Assembly: GCA_024279935.1 (NCBI GenBank)
Contig: JAJRQZ010000147.1
Span: forward strand, 1 to 63,958
DNA from: Bacteroidota bacterium
GTDB lineage: Bacteria > Bacteroidota > Bacteroidia > Bacteroidales > F082
Reading direction: 5' to 3'
DNA: 63,958 nucleotides
The notes beneath the pieces are model-generated. The model saw nothing but the letters and a program-made list of their open reading frames with translations. It ran no database searches and had not been told where the DNA came from. Shown here one piece after another: positions 43,945 to 53,208 of the stretch (within the stretch, counting starts at the first letter, position 1; every line of letters starts with the position of its first letter). The position numbers were made by a program, and so were the translations under genes.

Positions 43945-43952
43945 TAAGTTTG
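43945..43952 (+). promoter_or_regulatory. TAnnTTTG box directly before the DUF255 gene
   Basis: TAAGTTTG ends 4 bp before the ATG at 43957, the third nearly leaderless arrangement in 1.2 kb. Confidence 0.5.
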
Positions 43953-43956
43953 TAAA

Positions 43957-46038
43957 ATGAACAAACTCCTGTTTTTGTCATTAACGCTAATGCTTTTAAC
44001 TTACTGCCAAGGGCAGGATAATAAAGAAAACATGAATAAACTAAAATACGCCTCCAGCCCTTATCTGCTTCAACATGCCGACAATCCTGTCCATTGGCAG
44101 GAATGGGGCGAAGAAGCCTTCGCCCAAGCAAAAAAAGAAAACAAACCGCTGATAATCAGTATTGGTTATGCGGCCTGCCATTGGTGCCATGTAATGGAGC
44201 ACGAAAGTTTTTCTGACGAGGAGGTTGCCGCATATATGAACGAGAATTTTGTATGCATAAAGGTAGATCGCGAGGAACGCCCCGATGTTGACCGTATTTA
44301 TATGGATGCCGCACAGTTGATTAACGGACAGGGCGGTTGGCCCCTGAATGCCATTGCCCTGCCTAACGGAAAGCCGTTTTTCGTAGGGACATACTTCCCA
44401 AAGCAGCGTTGGATGGACATCATGGCCAAAATTCATGATCTGTATATTAATGAAAACGGGAAAGTTGTGTCTTATGCCAACCAGCTTGCCAATGGAATAG
44501 GCCCTCATTCCTTTGATAGCAGTCAAAATGCCGCCAGGCAGGAATTTCCCGTTGAAGACTATGAGGGTCTAATTGATTCCTGGGACAAACAGATAGATTA
44601 CAAACTCGGGGGCTTCAACAGAGCTCCTAAATTCCCGCTTCCTGTGGCCTGGGAATTCCTTCTCCAATATTTTTACTTAACTGGTAATGAGGCTGCCCTA
44701 AAGCCTGTTTTGCTCACTCTCGACGAAATGGCAAAAGGGGGTATTTATGATCAAATCGGTGGTGGTTTCGCGCGGTATTCGGTAGATGAGTTTTGGAAAG
44801 TTCCTCATTTCGAGAAAATGCTTTACGATAACGCCCAGCTTATCAGCCTATATGCCAATGCGTATAAAACAACGAAAAAGCCTCGCTACAAAGAAATTAT
44901 CGAACAATCTTTCGATTTTGTAATACGTGAGCTAAGTGATGAAAATGGTGGGTTTTATTCATCTTTGAACGCTGATAGCGAGGGAGAGGAAGGGAAGTTT
45001 TACGTTTGGGCCCGCCATGAGTTTAATGAGGCTGTTGCCGATGATTTACGGGATCTGATAGGCGAATATTATCAGCTTAAACCTCAAGGAAACTGGGAAA
45101 ACGGAAATAATATCCTTCTGCCCAAAAGCGATAAAGATGAGTTTGCCAAAAGTAAGGATATAGATTTTGAGAAGTTTGTTGAAATACTTGCCAGAGCAGA
45201 CGAGCAGCTTTTAAATTATCGGAACAAGCGGGAAAGGCCATCCACCGACAATAAGATACTCACTGCCTGGAACGGGTTGATGTTGAATGCTTGTTTGGAT
45301 GCCTATACGGCTTTGGGCGATAAAAAATATCTCGCCGCAGCGATAAAAAACGCCGAGTTCTTGGAAAAAAACATGCTTGAGGAGGATGGCTCGCTCCTTA
45401 GAAACTTCATGAACGGGAAATCGTCGATACATGCTTTTTTGGATGATTATGCCATTATGGCCAACGCCATGACACATCTCTACGGTATTAGCTTCGATAA
45501 ACACTGGCTCGACATGGCCGAATCCCTGGCCGATTATAGCATTGATCATTTTCGCGATGAAAAGAGCGGTATGTTCTTTTATACCTCCGATAATTAGGAA
45601 AACCTCATCGCCCGGACTATTGAGACCACCGACAATGTTATCCCTGCATCAAATTCCATAATGGCAATTACGTTGTTTGAGTTATCCCACCTTTTCGATA
45701 ATGAGCAATATTCTAATCTGTCGAAGCAGATGTTTGCACAAGTAAAAAACAAAATTCCCGAAGCCGGCCCTTGGTATGCCAACTGGGCCGTTTTGCAAGG
45801 CTTATTGACTTATGAAGTGAGTGAAGTTGCAATTGTTGGCGAGAATTCGGGAAGAATCAACATAGAACTACAGAAAAACTATTTGCCGACTTCTATTTTC
45901 CTAGGTGGGGAAAAGGAGAACTTGCCTCTTCTTGAAAATCGTTTAATACCTTCAAGAACAATGATATATGTTTGCAGGAACAAGTCGTGCCAACTACCTG
46001 TCGAGACCAGCGACGAGGCTTTGAAACAGATTAATTGA
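43957..46038 (+). pseudogene. DUF255 thioredoxin-fold protein (YyaL/SPATA20-like), interrupted by one in-frame TAG
   Basis: The frame from 43957 runs 546 codons, meets TAG at 45595-45597 (codon 547), then continues without another stop to 46038. The codons after TAG (ENLIARTIETTDNVIPASNS) are exactly the expected continuation of the family, so this is one gene with one nonsense codon, total ~693 codons. The signal peptide is followed by a thioredoxin-like domain with Cys74 and Cys77 in [14 protein letters not shown], then the (alpha/alpha)6-barrel domain. Function of the family is unknown. Causes could be a real null mutation, readthrough, or a base error; TAG is one change from CAG, GAG or AAG. 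The gene overlaps the convergent Cache gene by 8 bp. Confidence 0.88.
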
Positions 46039-47005
46039 CATAAAACCCGGCTCCGATAAAATAATCGGTCCCCTTGATGGAACTCACATAAGTTATCTTC
46101 CTTTCTTCTTTGTCACTTGAAGGCCTGGCCCAATAATACTCGTAAAAACCGCTGCCGCCATCCTTGGCAATGTTTATCATGTCGCGTATAATATAGGCTC
46201 CTTGAGTGTCTTGCAAGTCATAATCGTTTTGCCCCTGATGCCCTGAATCGGCGCCTTGTGCGATATTGATACCGTCGAAATCGTTGATGAAAAAATATCC
46301 GGAGGCATCGTCGAAGAACTTGATGTGGTCAACAAAGTCACGGCAAAAATCAACCCTTTCGGCCCCGCCCGGATAAATATTAGTTATTATGCCCGATATT
46401 CCCCTGGCCATGGTGTTTACGATTTCCTGCAATATTAGCTGCTTGGCCTCGTAATCGGTATAATACAAAGTTCCGGGACCTCCATAAAATCCTGTTCCGA
46501 TAAACCAATTGGCCGAGGGTACGGATGTTACGAAGCTCAATTTCCTTTCGTTGATCAGGCTTGCCGGATTTTTGCGGTAGTACTCAACAAAACCAAAGCC
46601 TGTATAACGAACCGTCTGTACCATCTCCTGAATAAAGAATTTCCCGTTTTCGTCCTGGACATTAATCCTTGAGGTTCCGATTAAATCATGATTAACATGG
46701 GCAACGGCCCATGCACCATCAAGAGTTTCAATAAAGAAATACCCCGATTTATCGTCGTAGAACCTTGCGCTGTCAGCAAAAACCTGACTAAATGTTGCTC
46801 GTGAGGCACTGTCGGTGATGTTTTTCGAAAATACTGTTTCAAATGCCGTTGATGCGTTGGTAGTATTGGTTTCAACTATCATTTTATTTAATTCGAGCTG
46901 ATTATACATTGGCGGGTTGGGCTCCGGGCAATTACAATCGTTGCATGATGATTGACCAAAGAATATAATTAATATCAAAGCAGTAATATAAGAGATGTTT
47001 TTCAT
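46031..47005 (-). CDS. Tandem Cache-domain lipoprotein, copy 2
   Basis: 324 residues with a lipobox GQSSC (Cys21) and a Cys-rich start (CNDCNC). Two single-Cache modules follow (~30-175 and ~180-324), each with the sequence order D-x-S-G-Y-F-F-I, D-x-x-G, G-x-G-F-x-E-Y-Y and W/Y-F-I-G-x-G-F-Y. Cache domains bind small ligands outside the cell, normally as input of receptors, but here there is no kinase or chemoreceptor part, only a lipid anchor. Six bases separate it from a paralogue upstream. It may act as a ligand-binding periplasmic protein for another sensor. Confidence 0.85.
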   Translation of the reverse strand: MKNISYITALILIIFFGQSSCNDCNCPEPNPPMYNQLELNKMIVETNTTNASTAFETVFSKNITDSASRATFSQVFADSARFYDDKSGYFFIETLDGAWAVAHVNHDLIGTSRINVQDENGKFFIQEMVQTVRYTGFGFVEYYRKNPASLINERKLSFVTSVPSANWFIGTGFYGGPGTLYYTDYEAKQLILQEIVNTMARGISGIITNIYPGGAERVDFCRDFVDHIKFFDDASGYFFINDFDGINIAQGADSGHQGQNDYDLQDTQGAYIIRDMINIAKDGGSGFYEYYWARPSSDKEERKITYVSSIKGTDYFIGAGFYVN

Positions 47006-47011
47006 CTGTTT

Positions 47012-48022
47012 TTACGTTAAGTTGTAATAATAAATGCCGCTTCCGACAAAATAATCCATACCCGGGAGCTTATAAACAAAAGACGTTTTCGGCTCTTCAT
47101 TCCCGCTTACCGGATTGTTCCAATAGTAATCGTAATATCCCGATCCTTGTGTTCTTGCAATTTTCACCAAGTCTTTTATAACAAAATTGCCCTTTGGGTC
47201 CTGATAATCGTACAAATTCTCTCCCTGAAGGTCTTTCTGAGTTCCGTGGGCAACGTTGACACAGTTGAAGTCATAAACAAAAAAATATCCTGACCGATTA
47301 TCGAAAAAACGGATGTTATCGATAAACATTCGGCAAAACTCTACTTTCGCCATCGAATCCTCATACATATCGAACCCTCCTTTCAGCCCTTGTCCCATCG
47401 ACTTTGTGGCAACTTCCAACACGGCTTTCGCAGCCTCTCCAGAAGTAAAGTAATATGAATCGCCGTTCTCATAAAATCCCGTCCCGATAAAAAATTGAGC
47501 TGCAGGAATAGATTTTACAAAAGCCAGTTTTCTTGTTGACAATCCGTTCGCCGGGTTCTCAAAATAATAATCTACAAATCCAAAGCCTTTGTAATCAATT
47601 GCTTCAACCATGTCGCGCACATAATATTTCCCGTTTAAATCCTGAACGTCCATTCGGTTGGTTCCTATCAGCCCGGGTTTTGTGGCATGGGCAACCATCC
47701 AGGCATTAGTTGTTTCAACGAAAAAATAACCCGACTCATCATTAAAAAAACGAACCGGATTTATAACGGCCTGGCAATATTCAGCAAATATTGCACTGTC
47801 TTCCAAAGCATTATTTGTATAAATATTCTCGAATAGGGTTTCGAAGCCGGTGGCCAAGTTTGTTGTATTTACCTGAACAACTGTTTTCAGCACATCGGTT
47901 TCAGACAGCATATCGCGATAGGGATCCGGGTCGCAATCGCAATTTGTGGAACACGAGAAGGCAGATACGAGCAGAATGGCAAGCGCAGTGAACCGCAATA
48001 GCAAATAGTTTTTCATCATCAA
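47012..48022 (-). CDS. Tandem Cache-domain lipoprotein, copy 1
   Basis: 336 residues, the upstream paralogue. The lipobox SAFSC gives Cys24, followed by STNCDCDPDP. The same two-Cache layout is found: SGYFFVETTNAWMVAHA, GFGFVDYYFENP, QFFIGTGFY in the first and SGYFFVYDFNCVNVAHG, GSGYYDYYWNNP, DYFVGSGIYYYN in the second. The two lipoproteins are clearly related along their whole length and probably arose by gene duplication. Both lack a signalling output. Co-transcription is likely because of the 6-bp gap. Confidence 0.85.
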   Translation of the reverse strand: MMMKNYLLLRFTALAILLVSAFSCSTNCDCDPDPYRDMLSETDVLKTVVQVNTTNLATGFETLFENIYTNNALEDSAIFAEYCQAVINPVRFFNDESGYFFVETTNAWMVAHATKPGLIGTNRMDVQDLNGKYYVRDMVEAIDYKGFGFVDYYFENPANGLSTRKLAFVKSIPAAQFFIGTGFYENGDSYYFTSGEAAKAVLEVATKSMGQGLKGGFDMYEDSMAKVEFCRMFIDNIRFFDNRSGYFFVYDFNCVNVAHGTQKDLQGENLYDYQDPKGNFVIKDLVKIARTQGSGYYDYYWNNPVSGNEEPKTSFVYKLPGMDYFVGSGIYYYNLT

Positions 48023-48166
48023 TAATTTGGTTTTTAAAATATTGATGCTAAATTAATTAAAGATATAAGGATAAGCAAATAAAAAACAAGAAAATTATAA
48101 ATAATTGGATTTTTAGTGCGATTCTATTTAATAATTCCTTTAATTTGTAGTGTTTAAAAAAGAACC

Positions 48167-48793
48167 ATGGCAATAAAAAACATAATATTTGATTTTGGCG
48201 GGGTAGTCCTCGATATAGATGAGCAGTTAACCATTAACGAATTTTTGAAACTGGGGCTTGACCATCCTGAAAAAGCACATAGCAGCGAGTTTACGGAATT
48301 GGTGAGAAAATTTGAAAGAGGTATTTTTACACCTGATATTTTCAGGAACAAGCTTCGCGACTTGCTCGATTTGAGTGCTACCGACCAGGAGATTGACGAT
48401 GCGTGGAACGCCTTGCTCTACGATATTCCCGCAGAGCGGATTAAGATAATTGAACAGGCCAAAAAAAACTATAACATCTTCCTTCTGAGCAATTCGAACG
48501 AAATACATTACGACTTATATGTCAGGGATTTGCAATTGCGCTTCGGGTATAAGGAGTTTGCCGAGCTTTTCCATCAGGCCTATTTTTCCTTCGATCTCCA
48601 TTTGAGCAAACCGCATCAGGAAATATATGAATTTGTTATCTTTCAAGAAGGTTTGAATCCTTCAGAGACCCTTTTTATCGACGATAAGCTCGAAAATGTA
48701 GAAACTGCCTCCAAACTGGGTCTGCATGTCTATCAGCTCATAAAACCTGAGCGTATCAGGGATATTTTCTCAAAAGGAAAATTCAGGAAATAG
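48167..48793 (+). CDS. HAD-superfamily phosphatase (HAD-IA type)
   Basis: 208 residues. Motif I is FDFGGVVLDID with nucleophile Asp9; a small helical cap follows (~20-90); motif II is LLSNSN, motif III has the Lys in HLSKPHQEIY, and motif IV is LFIDDKLENVETA. All catalytic residues are present. The form DFGG instead of D-x-D is typical of YihX/epoxide-hydrolase-like HADs that dephosphorylate small sugar phosphates. The exact substrate is unknown. It stands alone, convergent with dusB. Confidence 0.92.
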   Translation: MAIKNIIFDFGGVVLDIDEQLTINEFLKLGLDHPEKAHSSEFTELVRKFERGIFTPDIFRNKLRDLLDLSATDQEIDDAWNALLYDIPAERIKIIEQAKKNYNIFLLSNSNEIHYDLYVRDLQLRFGYKEFAELFHQAYFSFDLHLSKPHQEIYEFVIFQEGLNPSETLFIDDKLENVETASKLGLHVYQLIKPERIRDIFSKGKFRK

Positions 48794-48810
48794 TAATTTC
48801 GATCATCTAT

Positions 48811-49788
48811 CTAAATATAGAACTCCCTTATCCTTTCAAGTAGATTTAAAACTTCTTCATGGCTTACCGCTTGCATAAGGCTATGGCGGAAGGGCTTGAA
48901 GTTTGGATATCCCTTAAAGTAATCCGACCAATGTTTGCGCATTTCCAAAACGCCCCGTCTCTCACCTTTCCAATCGACGGATTTTGCCAACTGCATGCTG
49001 CTGATTCTTATACGTTCTTCAATATCAGGTGATTCCGGCATCTGACCTGTTGCCAGATAGGTTTTTATTTCACGGAATATCCACGGGTTTCCATATACTC
49101 CGCGGGCCACCATCAAGCCGTCAACGCCGAAGTTGTCCTTAAAGTATTTTGCCGATGTGGCATCCAGGACATCACCGTTGCCAAAAACAGGTATGCGCAT
49201 GCGCGGGTTGTTCTTGACTTCCCCGATCAGGGTCCAGTCGGCCGGGATGCGCGGCCTTTGGGTGCGCGTCCTTCCGTGAATAGTGATTGCACTGATTCCT
49301 GTATCCTGTATCCTTTCGGCAATATCAACTATTTCTTTATGCTCGTCGTCATAGCCGAGGCGTGTTTTTATTGTAACAGGTGTTTTTACCGCTTTTACTA
49401 CAGCCTCCGTCATTTTTATCATCTTGGGTATATCGTTCAATATACCTGATCCGGCACCTTTTTTCACGACTTTTCGTACAGGACAGCCGTAATTGATGTC
49501 GATTATGTCAGGTTTAGCCCTTTCGGCATATTGGGCTGCCTTTACCATGGAGTCGATATCGTGACCAAAGATCTGGATCCCGATGGGTCGTTCAAATTCA
49601 TCAAAATCAAGTTTCTTTACGCTTTTGTCGGCATCCCTTATCAAACCTTCCGACGAAATAAACTCCGTAAACATTATATCGGCCCCGAACATCTTGCACA
49701 CATATCGAAAAGGAGGATCCGTAACATCTTCCATGGGAGCTAGTAAAATCGGGAATTCGCCTACTTCTATATTTTCAATCCTTACCAT
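48811..49788 (-). CDS. dusB: tRNA-dihydrouridine synthase
   Basis: 325 residues. The TIM-barrel start LLAPMEDVTDPPFRYVCKMFGAD binds FMN, and the catalytic Cys lies in DINYGCPVRKVVKKGAGS. HGRTRTQR and NGDVLDATSAKYF are further Dus signatures; the C-terminal helical domain contacts tRNA. It reduces specific uridines of the tRNA D-loop with NADPH. The gene is divergent from a CPBP protease gene, with a pair of back-to-back -7 boxes between. Confidence 0.95.
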   Translation of the reverse strand: MVRIENIEVGEFPILLAPMEDVTDPPFRYVCKMFGADIMFTEFISSEGLIRDADKSVKKLDFDEFERPIGIQIFGHDIDSMVKAAQYAERAKPDIIDINYGCPVRKVVKKGAGSGILNDIPKMIKMTEAVVKAVKTPVTIKTRLGYDDEHKEIVDIAERIQDTGISAITIHGRTRTQRPRIPADWTLIGEVKNNPRMRIPVFGNGDVLDATSAKYFKDNFGVDGLMVARGVYGNPWIFREIKTYLATGQMPESPDIEERIRISSMQLAKSVDWKGERRGVLEMRKHWSDYFKGYPNFKPFRHSLMQAVSHEEVLNLLERIREFYI

Positions 49789-49821
49789 TGATCAGCATTG
49801 CTTTCGGCATAAAAGCCATTG

Positions 49822-49838
49822 CAAAAATATTAATTTTG
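49822..49838. promoter_or_regulatory. Back-to-back divergent TAnnTTTG promoter boxes
   Basis: On the minus strand TATTTTTG (49822-49829) serves dusB with a ~33-nt leader; on the plus strand TAATTTTG (49831-49838) serves the CPBP protease with a 24-nt leader. They are one base apart, so the two polymerases would compete. Confidence 0.55.
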
Positions 49839-49862
49839 CCGTACATCAAATAAAAAGATATT

Positions 49863-50786
49863 ATGCGCAGGATCGCCTATTTTGAATATATATCCCCTTG
49901 GGGGAAGTTACTGCTTATTTTAGGTTTGGTATTGTTGTTCTCTATCTTAACTTCTTTCGGGGGATTGCTTATAGGGAAATATTGGCTCGGCACCGACTTA
50001 GCCGCTTTGGCAGGCCTGCTGTCGCATCCGGTTACCGACGAAGCCATACAATTCACTAAGTTTTTCCAGTTTCTAAACCAGTTGGGAGTCTTTATATTTC
50101 CTGTTTTTATGTATGCTATGTTTGTAAGTAGTTCGTCATCAGCATATTTAAGGCTTAGAAGAAAACCGATGCTCACTAGTTTGATAATTTCTGTTGCAAT
50201 AGTGTTCACCATACTTCCATTTTTGAATTATATCAGTGACTTGAACGCTAACATGAAGTTCCCTGAGGGATGGTCGGCAGTGGGGCAATGGATGACGGAA
50301 AAAGAAGCGCAGGCCAAAATGCTTACCGAGGCTTTTTTGAAAACCACTACTATCCCGGGCCTGGCCATCAATTTGGTCATTGTTGCCTTAATTCCTGCTT
50401 TAGGGGAAGAAATGCTATTCAGGGGCGTGCTTTTGCGCTTGTTTAATGAGGCTTTTAAAAATGTTCATGTCGCGGTTTTTGTTTCTGCTTTTGTTTTCAG
50501 CTTGATACATCTGCAATTTTTTGGTTTCTTCCCTAGGTTGATAATGGGTCTGGTATTAGGATATTTATTTGTTGGCACGAAAAATTTATGGTATCCGATA
50601 GCTTTTCATTTTGTAAACAATGCCGCTTCCGTGATAATTTTTTTCCTTTATAACAAGAATGAGATTGGAAGCGGGGCTGAAGATTTCGGGGCCAGCAACA
50701 GCATTATTATAATAGCGGGAAGTTTATTGGTTAGCGTATTGCTTTTGGTGGTTATAAAGAAAAGATATGAAGTCCGTATCTTGTGA
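49863..50786 (+). CDS. CPBP family intramembrane glutamic protease
   Basis: 307 residues with about seven to eight hydrophobic helices. The catalytic site is ALGEEMLFRGVLLRLF, with Glu182-Glu183 and Arg187, and conserved His in SLIHLQF and AFHFVNN. These belong to the CAAX/Abi (Rce1-like) superfamily, known to cleave prenyl substrates in eukaryotes and various peptides in bacteria, including immunity roles. No bacteriocin gene is adjacent, so the role is open. A perfect stem terminator follows the gene. Confidence 0.92.
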   Translation: MRRIAYFEYISPWGKLLLILGLVLLFSILTSFGGLLIGKYWLGTDLAALAGLLSHPVTDEAIQFTKFFQFLNQLGVFIFPVFMYAMFVSSSSSAYLRLRRKPMLTSLIISVAIVFTILPFLNYISDLNANMKFPEGWSAVGQWMTEKEAQAKMLTEAFLKTTTIPGLAINLVIVALIPALGEEMLFRGVLLRLFNEAFKNVHVAVFVSAFVFSLIHLQFFGFFPRLIMGLVLGYLFVGTKNLWYPIAFHFVNNAASVIIFFLYNKNEIGSGAEDFGASNSIIIIAGSLLVSVLLLVVIKKRYEVRIL

Positions 50787-50801
50787 ATGTCAAGGCATAA
50801 A

Positions 50802-50826
50802 AAAAGGGAGCACCGCTCCCTTTTTC
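50802..50826. terminator. Bidirectional rho-independent terminator
   Basis: AAAAAGGGAGC-ACC-GCTCCCTTTTT lies between the converging CPBP gene and the ExbD operon and can terminate on both strands. Confidence 0.92.
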
Positions 50827-50847
50827 CATATTTATAATAAGTAATTA

Positions 50848-51318
50848 TTATTTCAGATCCCCGGCCTTAACCTTCTTGGTCGAATAGTTTATCTTCAGAG
50901 CGTTGGATTTTCGGAGCTCTTGTTTTACATCCGTAACCACGCCCATCTTAGTTTCGCCATCAACTTTAAGCGAAGTGGTGATAAGCTTTCTGTCGGCCTC
51001 GTCCCTTGCTTCCCTCTCGCGTGCTACGAACAATGGCACGTCCTCGATATTAGCAAAGACATCATTTAGCTGAATACGTGCATTTGTGCCAAGCTTGCTC
51101 TCTTTTGGCGTCCCTATATAGATAAAGCTTACCAGCGATTTCCTCTCCAGTTTTTGGACTTCGCTGGCGCTGGGCATATTTTGTTTCACCATCACGGTTA
51201 CTTCACGCATAACGGTTGTAACCATAAAGAAGAACAAAAGCATGAATATGATGTCCGGCAATGAAGAAGTGTTGATGGCCGGGCTATCTTTTCCTTTTTT
51301 ACTCTTAAATCTACTCAT
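50848..51318 (-). CDS. ExbD/TolR-type biopolymer transport protein (2)
   Basis: 156 residues. One transmembrane helix near residues 17-37 (TSSLPDIIFMLLFFFMVTTVM) carries the conserved Asp that forms the proton path, preceded by a short basic cytoplasmic tail and followed by a periplasmic domain. It is the last gene of a four-gene ExbB/ExbD operon that powers TonB-dependent outer-membrane transport or a related process. It follows the other ExbD by 1 bp. The two differ enough to act as a heteromer. Confidence 0.93.
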   Translation of the reverse strand: MSRFKSKKGKDSPAINTSSLPDIIFMLLFFFMVTTVMREVTVMVKQNMPSASEVQKLERKSLVSFIYIGTPKESKLGTNARIQLNDVFANIEDVPLFVAREREARDEADRKLITTSLKVDGETKMGVVTDVKQELRKSNALKINYSTKKVKAGDLK

Positions 51319-51319
51319 C

Positions 51320-51904
51320 TTAATTGCCTCCTCCTATATTTTCCGGTTCTGCTTCGGAAACACGAACAGGAACAAGTTTATTAATAACTTTAGACTTCGC
51401 CTCATCAACCAATTGAGTATATTTAACTCCATAATATTGAACCGATGCGTCATCCTTCATTTCGTTAAATGCACGTGCAAGCTCATTCTGAACCCTAATG
51501 TACATATCATAAGAAGTACCTCTGTCGTTTTTAAGAGAAACAACCCCTTTTGATGCCAGTATGATCTTTCCACCGAGTTCCTCAACTTCAACTTCTTTAA
51601 TCTCAGGATATTTATCGTTGTTGGGATGAATGCCCATAAAGTCGATGACCTTGTCCTTTAATGTGGAAATACTACCCGGTTTACCGTCAACGAGCAACAT
51701 ATCGTGGCTGTTCACAAGTATTTTAAGGACGTTCCTGTCCTTGACATCAATGTTTTCGTCGGGATTATCAATTGGCGGAGGCAACTTCCTTGTAATACCG
51801 GTATCAATGTCCATGGTTGTTGTAACAAGGAAAAAGATCAAAAGCAAGAAGGCTATATCTGCCATCGAACCGGCATTAATTTCTGGTGCTGTCCTTTTAG
51901 CCAT
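51320..51904 (-). CDS. ExbD/TolR-type biopolymer transport protein (1)
   Basis: 194 residues with a TM helix at ~13-33 (GSMADIAFLLLIFFLVTTTMD) containing the conserved Asp. The periplasmic domain is longer than in its neighbour (IHPNNDKYPEIKEVEVEELG region). ExbD proteins form the proton-channel subunit together with ExbB. Co-transcribed with a small membrane protein 7 bp upstream and another ExbD 1 bp downstream. Confidence 0.93.
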   Translation of the reverse strand: MAKRTAPEINAGSMADIAFLLLIFFLVTTTMDIDTGITRKLPPPIDNPDENIDVKDRNVLKILVNSHDMLLVDGKPGSISTLKDKVIDFMGIHPNNDKYPEIKEVEVEELGGKIILASKGVVSLKNDRGTSYDMYIRVQNELARAFNEMKDDASVQYYGVKYTQLVDEAKSKVINKLVPVRVSEAEPENIGGGN

Positions 51905-51911
51905 TTTTTAA

Positions 51912-52328
51912 CTATTTAAAGATTTTAATTACTGAGGCGTACAGTAATGATAAAACTGTTAGCCCAAAAGAGATATAAGTTACATACAAACCTGTACCAA
52001 CCATTTTGGAGGTTGTTTGCGTTAGCCCGTATTTTACATCCTGAACTTCTGAAACGGCGTCGCCTGCCATAGAGTATCCCACAAAGAACACAACTACGAT
52101 AAGCCCGAGGCTGATTAGAAGTTTTACCAGGTTCTGAGGGTTGGTGATAAACCCGTAAACCGGTGATGCTACCATGATTGCAACCGCGACAACAAGCAGT
52201 ATTTTTGCAAAGTTCAAAAATGTTTCCGTTTCTAAAATGTTAAAATAGAACAGGACACCGGGAATCACGGAAACAGCCAGCAACAGGATCAATATCCATT
52301 TTGTAATATTGGCAATGCTATCTTTCAT
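51912..52328 (-). CDS. Four-helix membrane protein of the ExbB/ExbD operon
   Basis: 138 residues with four hydrophobic helices (~8-28, 40-60, 66-86 and 110-130). No family name is known to me, but a protein of this size and topology recurs between ExbB and ExbD in Bacteroidota operons. Starting 5 bp after ExbB, it presumably is an accessory subunit of the complex. No catalytic or charged membrane residues stand out. Confidence 0.75.
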   Translation of the reverse strand: MKDSIANITKWILILLLAVSVIPGVLFYFNILETETFLNFAKILLVVAVAIMVASPVYGFITNPQNLVKLLISLGLIVVVFFVGYSMAGDAVSEVQDVKYGLTQTTSKMVGTGLYVTYISFGLTVLSLLYASVIKIFK

Positions 52329-52333
52329 GATTC

Positions 52334-53152
52334 TTATTTTTTGTTGTGTTGAGCCAGAATATCGATAAATGCAATCGAACTGTCTTCCATGTCGTTAACG
52401 AGGCTGTCGATTTTTGCAACTATGAAGTTATAGAATATCTGCAGGATAATAGCAACTATAAGTCCGAATACCGTTGTTAAAAGCGCAACTTTAATGCCGT
52501 CGGCAACAACTGTCGGTGAAATATCACCTGCTGCTGCAATATCGTCAAATGCCTTAATCATACCAATAACAGTACCCATGAAACCAAGCATAGGGGCAAG
52601 TGCGATAAACAATGAGATCCAGCTAACTCCGCTTTCAAGCCTTCCGGTAACAACACTGCCATAAGCAACAATCGATTTTTCAACTTCGCCCATGCCGTCG
52701 TCGAAGCGGTTTAGGCCTTCGCTAAAGATACTTGCCACAGGGCCACGTGTTCCGCGAACAACTTCTTTAGCCTGGTCAACTCCACCTGACTCAAGTGCCG
52801 ATTCAATTCCTGATAAAAGTTTTTTGGTGTTTACGCTGGCAAGACTTAAATAAATAATCCTTTCAATACTAATGGCAAGACCGAAGATCAAAGCCAAAAG
52901 CACTACGCCCATAAATCCCGGGCCACCTTCGATAAACTTTTCTTTTAATACCTGATGGAATGACGGAGGAGCCTCTGGGGCAGCAACTTCTTCTTGTAAA
53001 GGAGCTGCATTTTCCGTTGTTTGAGCTGTTGTGTCAACAGCTGTTGTGTCAACTGATTGGTCAGCTGCCACATCATCTTGTGCAATTACTAAATCAGATA
53101 ACCCAAAGGTCATCACTGCAACAATTGAAAAAAACGCGATTAATTTTTTCAT
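52334..53152 (-). CDS. ExbB/TolQ/MotA-type proton channel with an N-terminal secreted extension
   Basis: 272 residues from the ATG at 53152, which begins a signal-like helix (MKKLIAFFSIVAVMTFGLSD); an upstream in-frame ATG gives an unlikely leader. An acidic/Thr-rich periplasmic spacer (~20-65, DTTAVDTTAQTTENAAP) precedes the MotA/TolQ core: TM at ~78-98 (GGPGFMGVVLLALIFGLAISI) and two further TMs at ~175-240 (APMLGFMGTVIGMIKAFDDI). With the ExbD proteins it forms the TonB-energising channel. A TAnnTTTG box (53201-53208) lies upstream. Confidence 0.9.
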   Translation of the reverse strand: MKKLIAFFSIVAVMTFGLSDLVIAQDDVAADQSVDTTAVDTTAQTTENAAPLQEEVAAPEAPPSFHQVLKEKFIEGGPGFMGVVLLALIFGLAISIERIIYLSLASVNTKKLLSGIESALESGGVDQAKEVVRGTRGPVASIFSEGLNRFDDGMGEVEKSIVAYGSVVTGRLESGVSWISLFIALAPMLGFMGTVIGMIKAFDDIAAAGDISPTVVADGIKVALLTTVFGLIVAIILQIFYNFIVAKIDSLVNDMEDSSIAFIDILAQHNKK

Positions 53153-53200
53153 TTTTGTAAAAATTGATTTCTGAATGATTATAAATCTTAACTTAAACTT

Positions 53201-53208
53201 CAAATTTA
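53201..53208 (-). promoter_or_regulatory. TAnnTTTG box of the ExbB operon
   Basis: TAAATTTG on the minus strand, ~48 bp before the chosen ExbB ATG. Confidence 0.45.

Noticed and set aside
45595-45597. Pyrrolysine or other recoding of TAG
   Set aside because: No methylamine genes or pylT/pylS-like sequence are in the window, and a single nonsense base change is the simpler account.
45661-46038. A separate small gene downstream of the DUF255 stop
   Set aside because: It is in the same frame and the peptide between the TAG and this ATG matches the family, so it is the rest of one gene.
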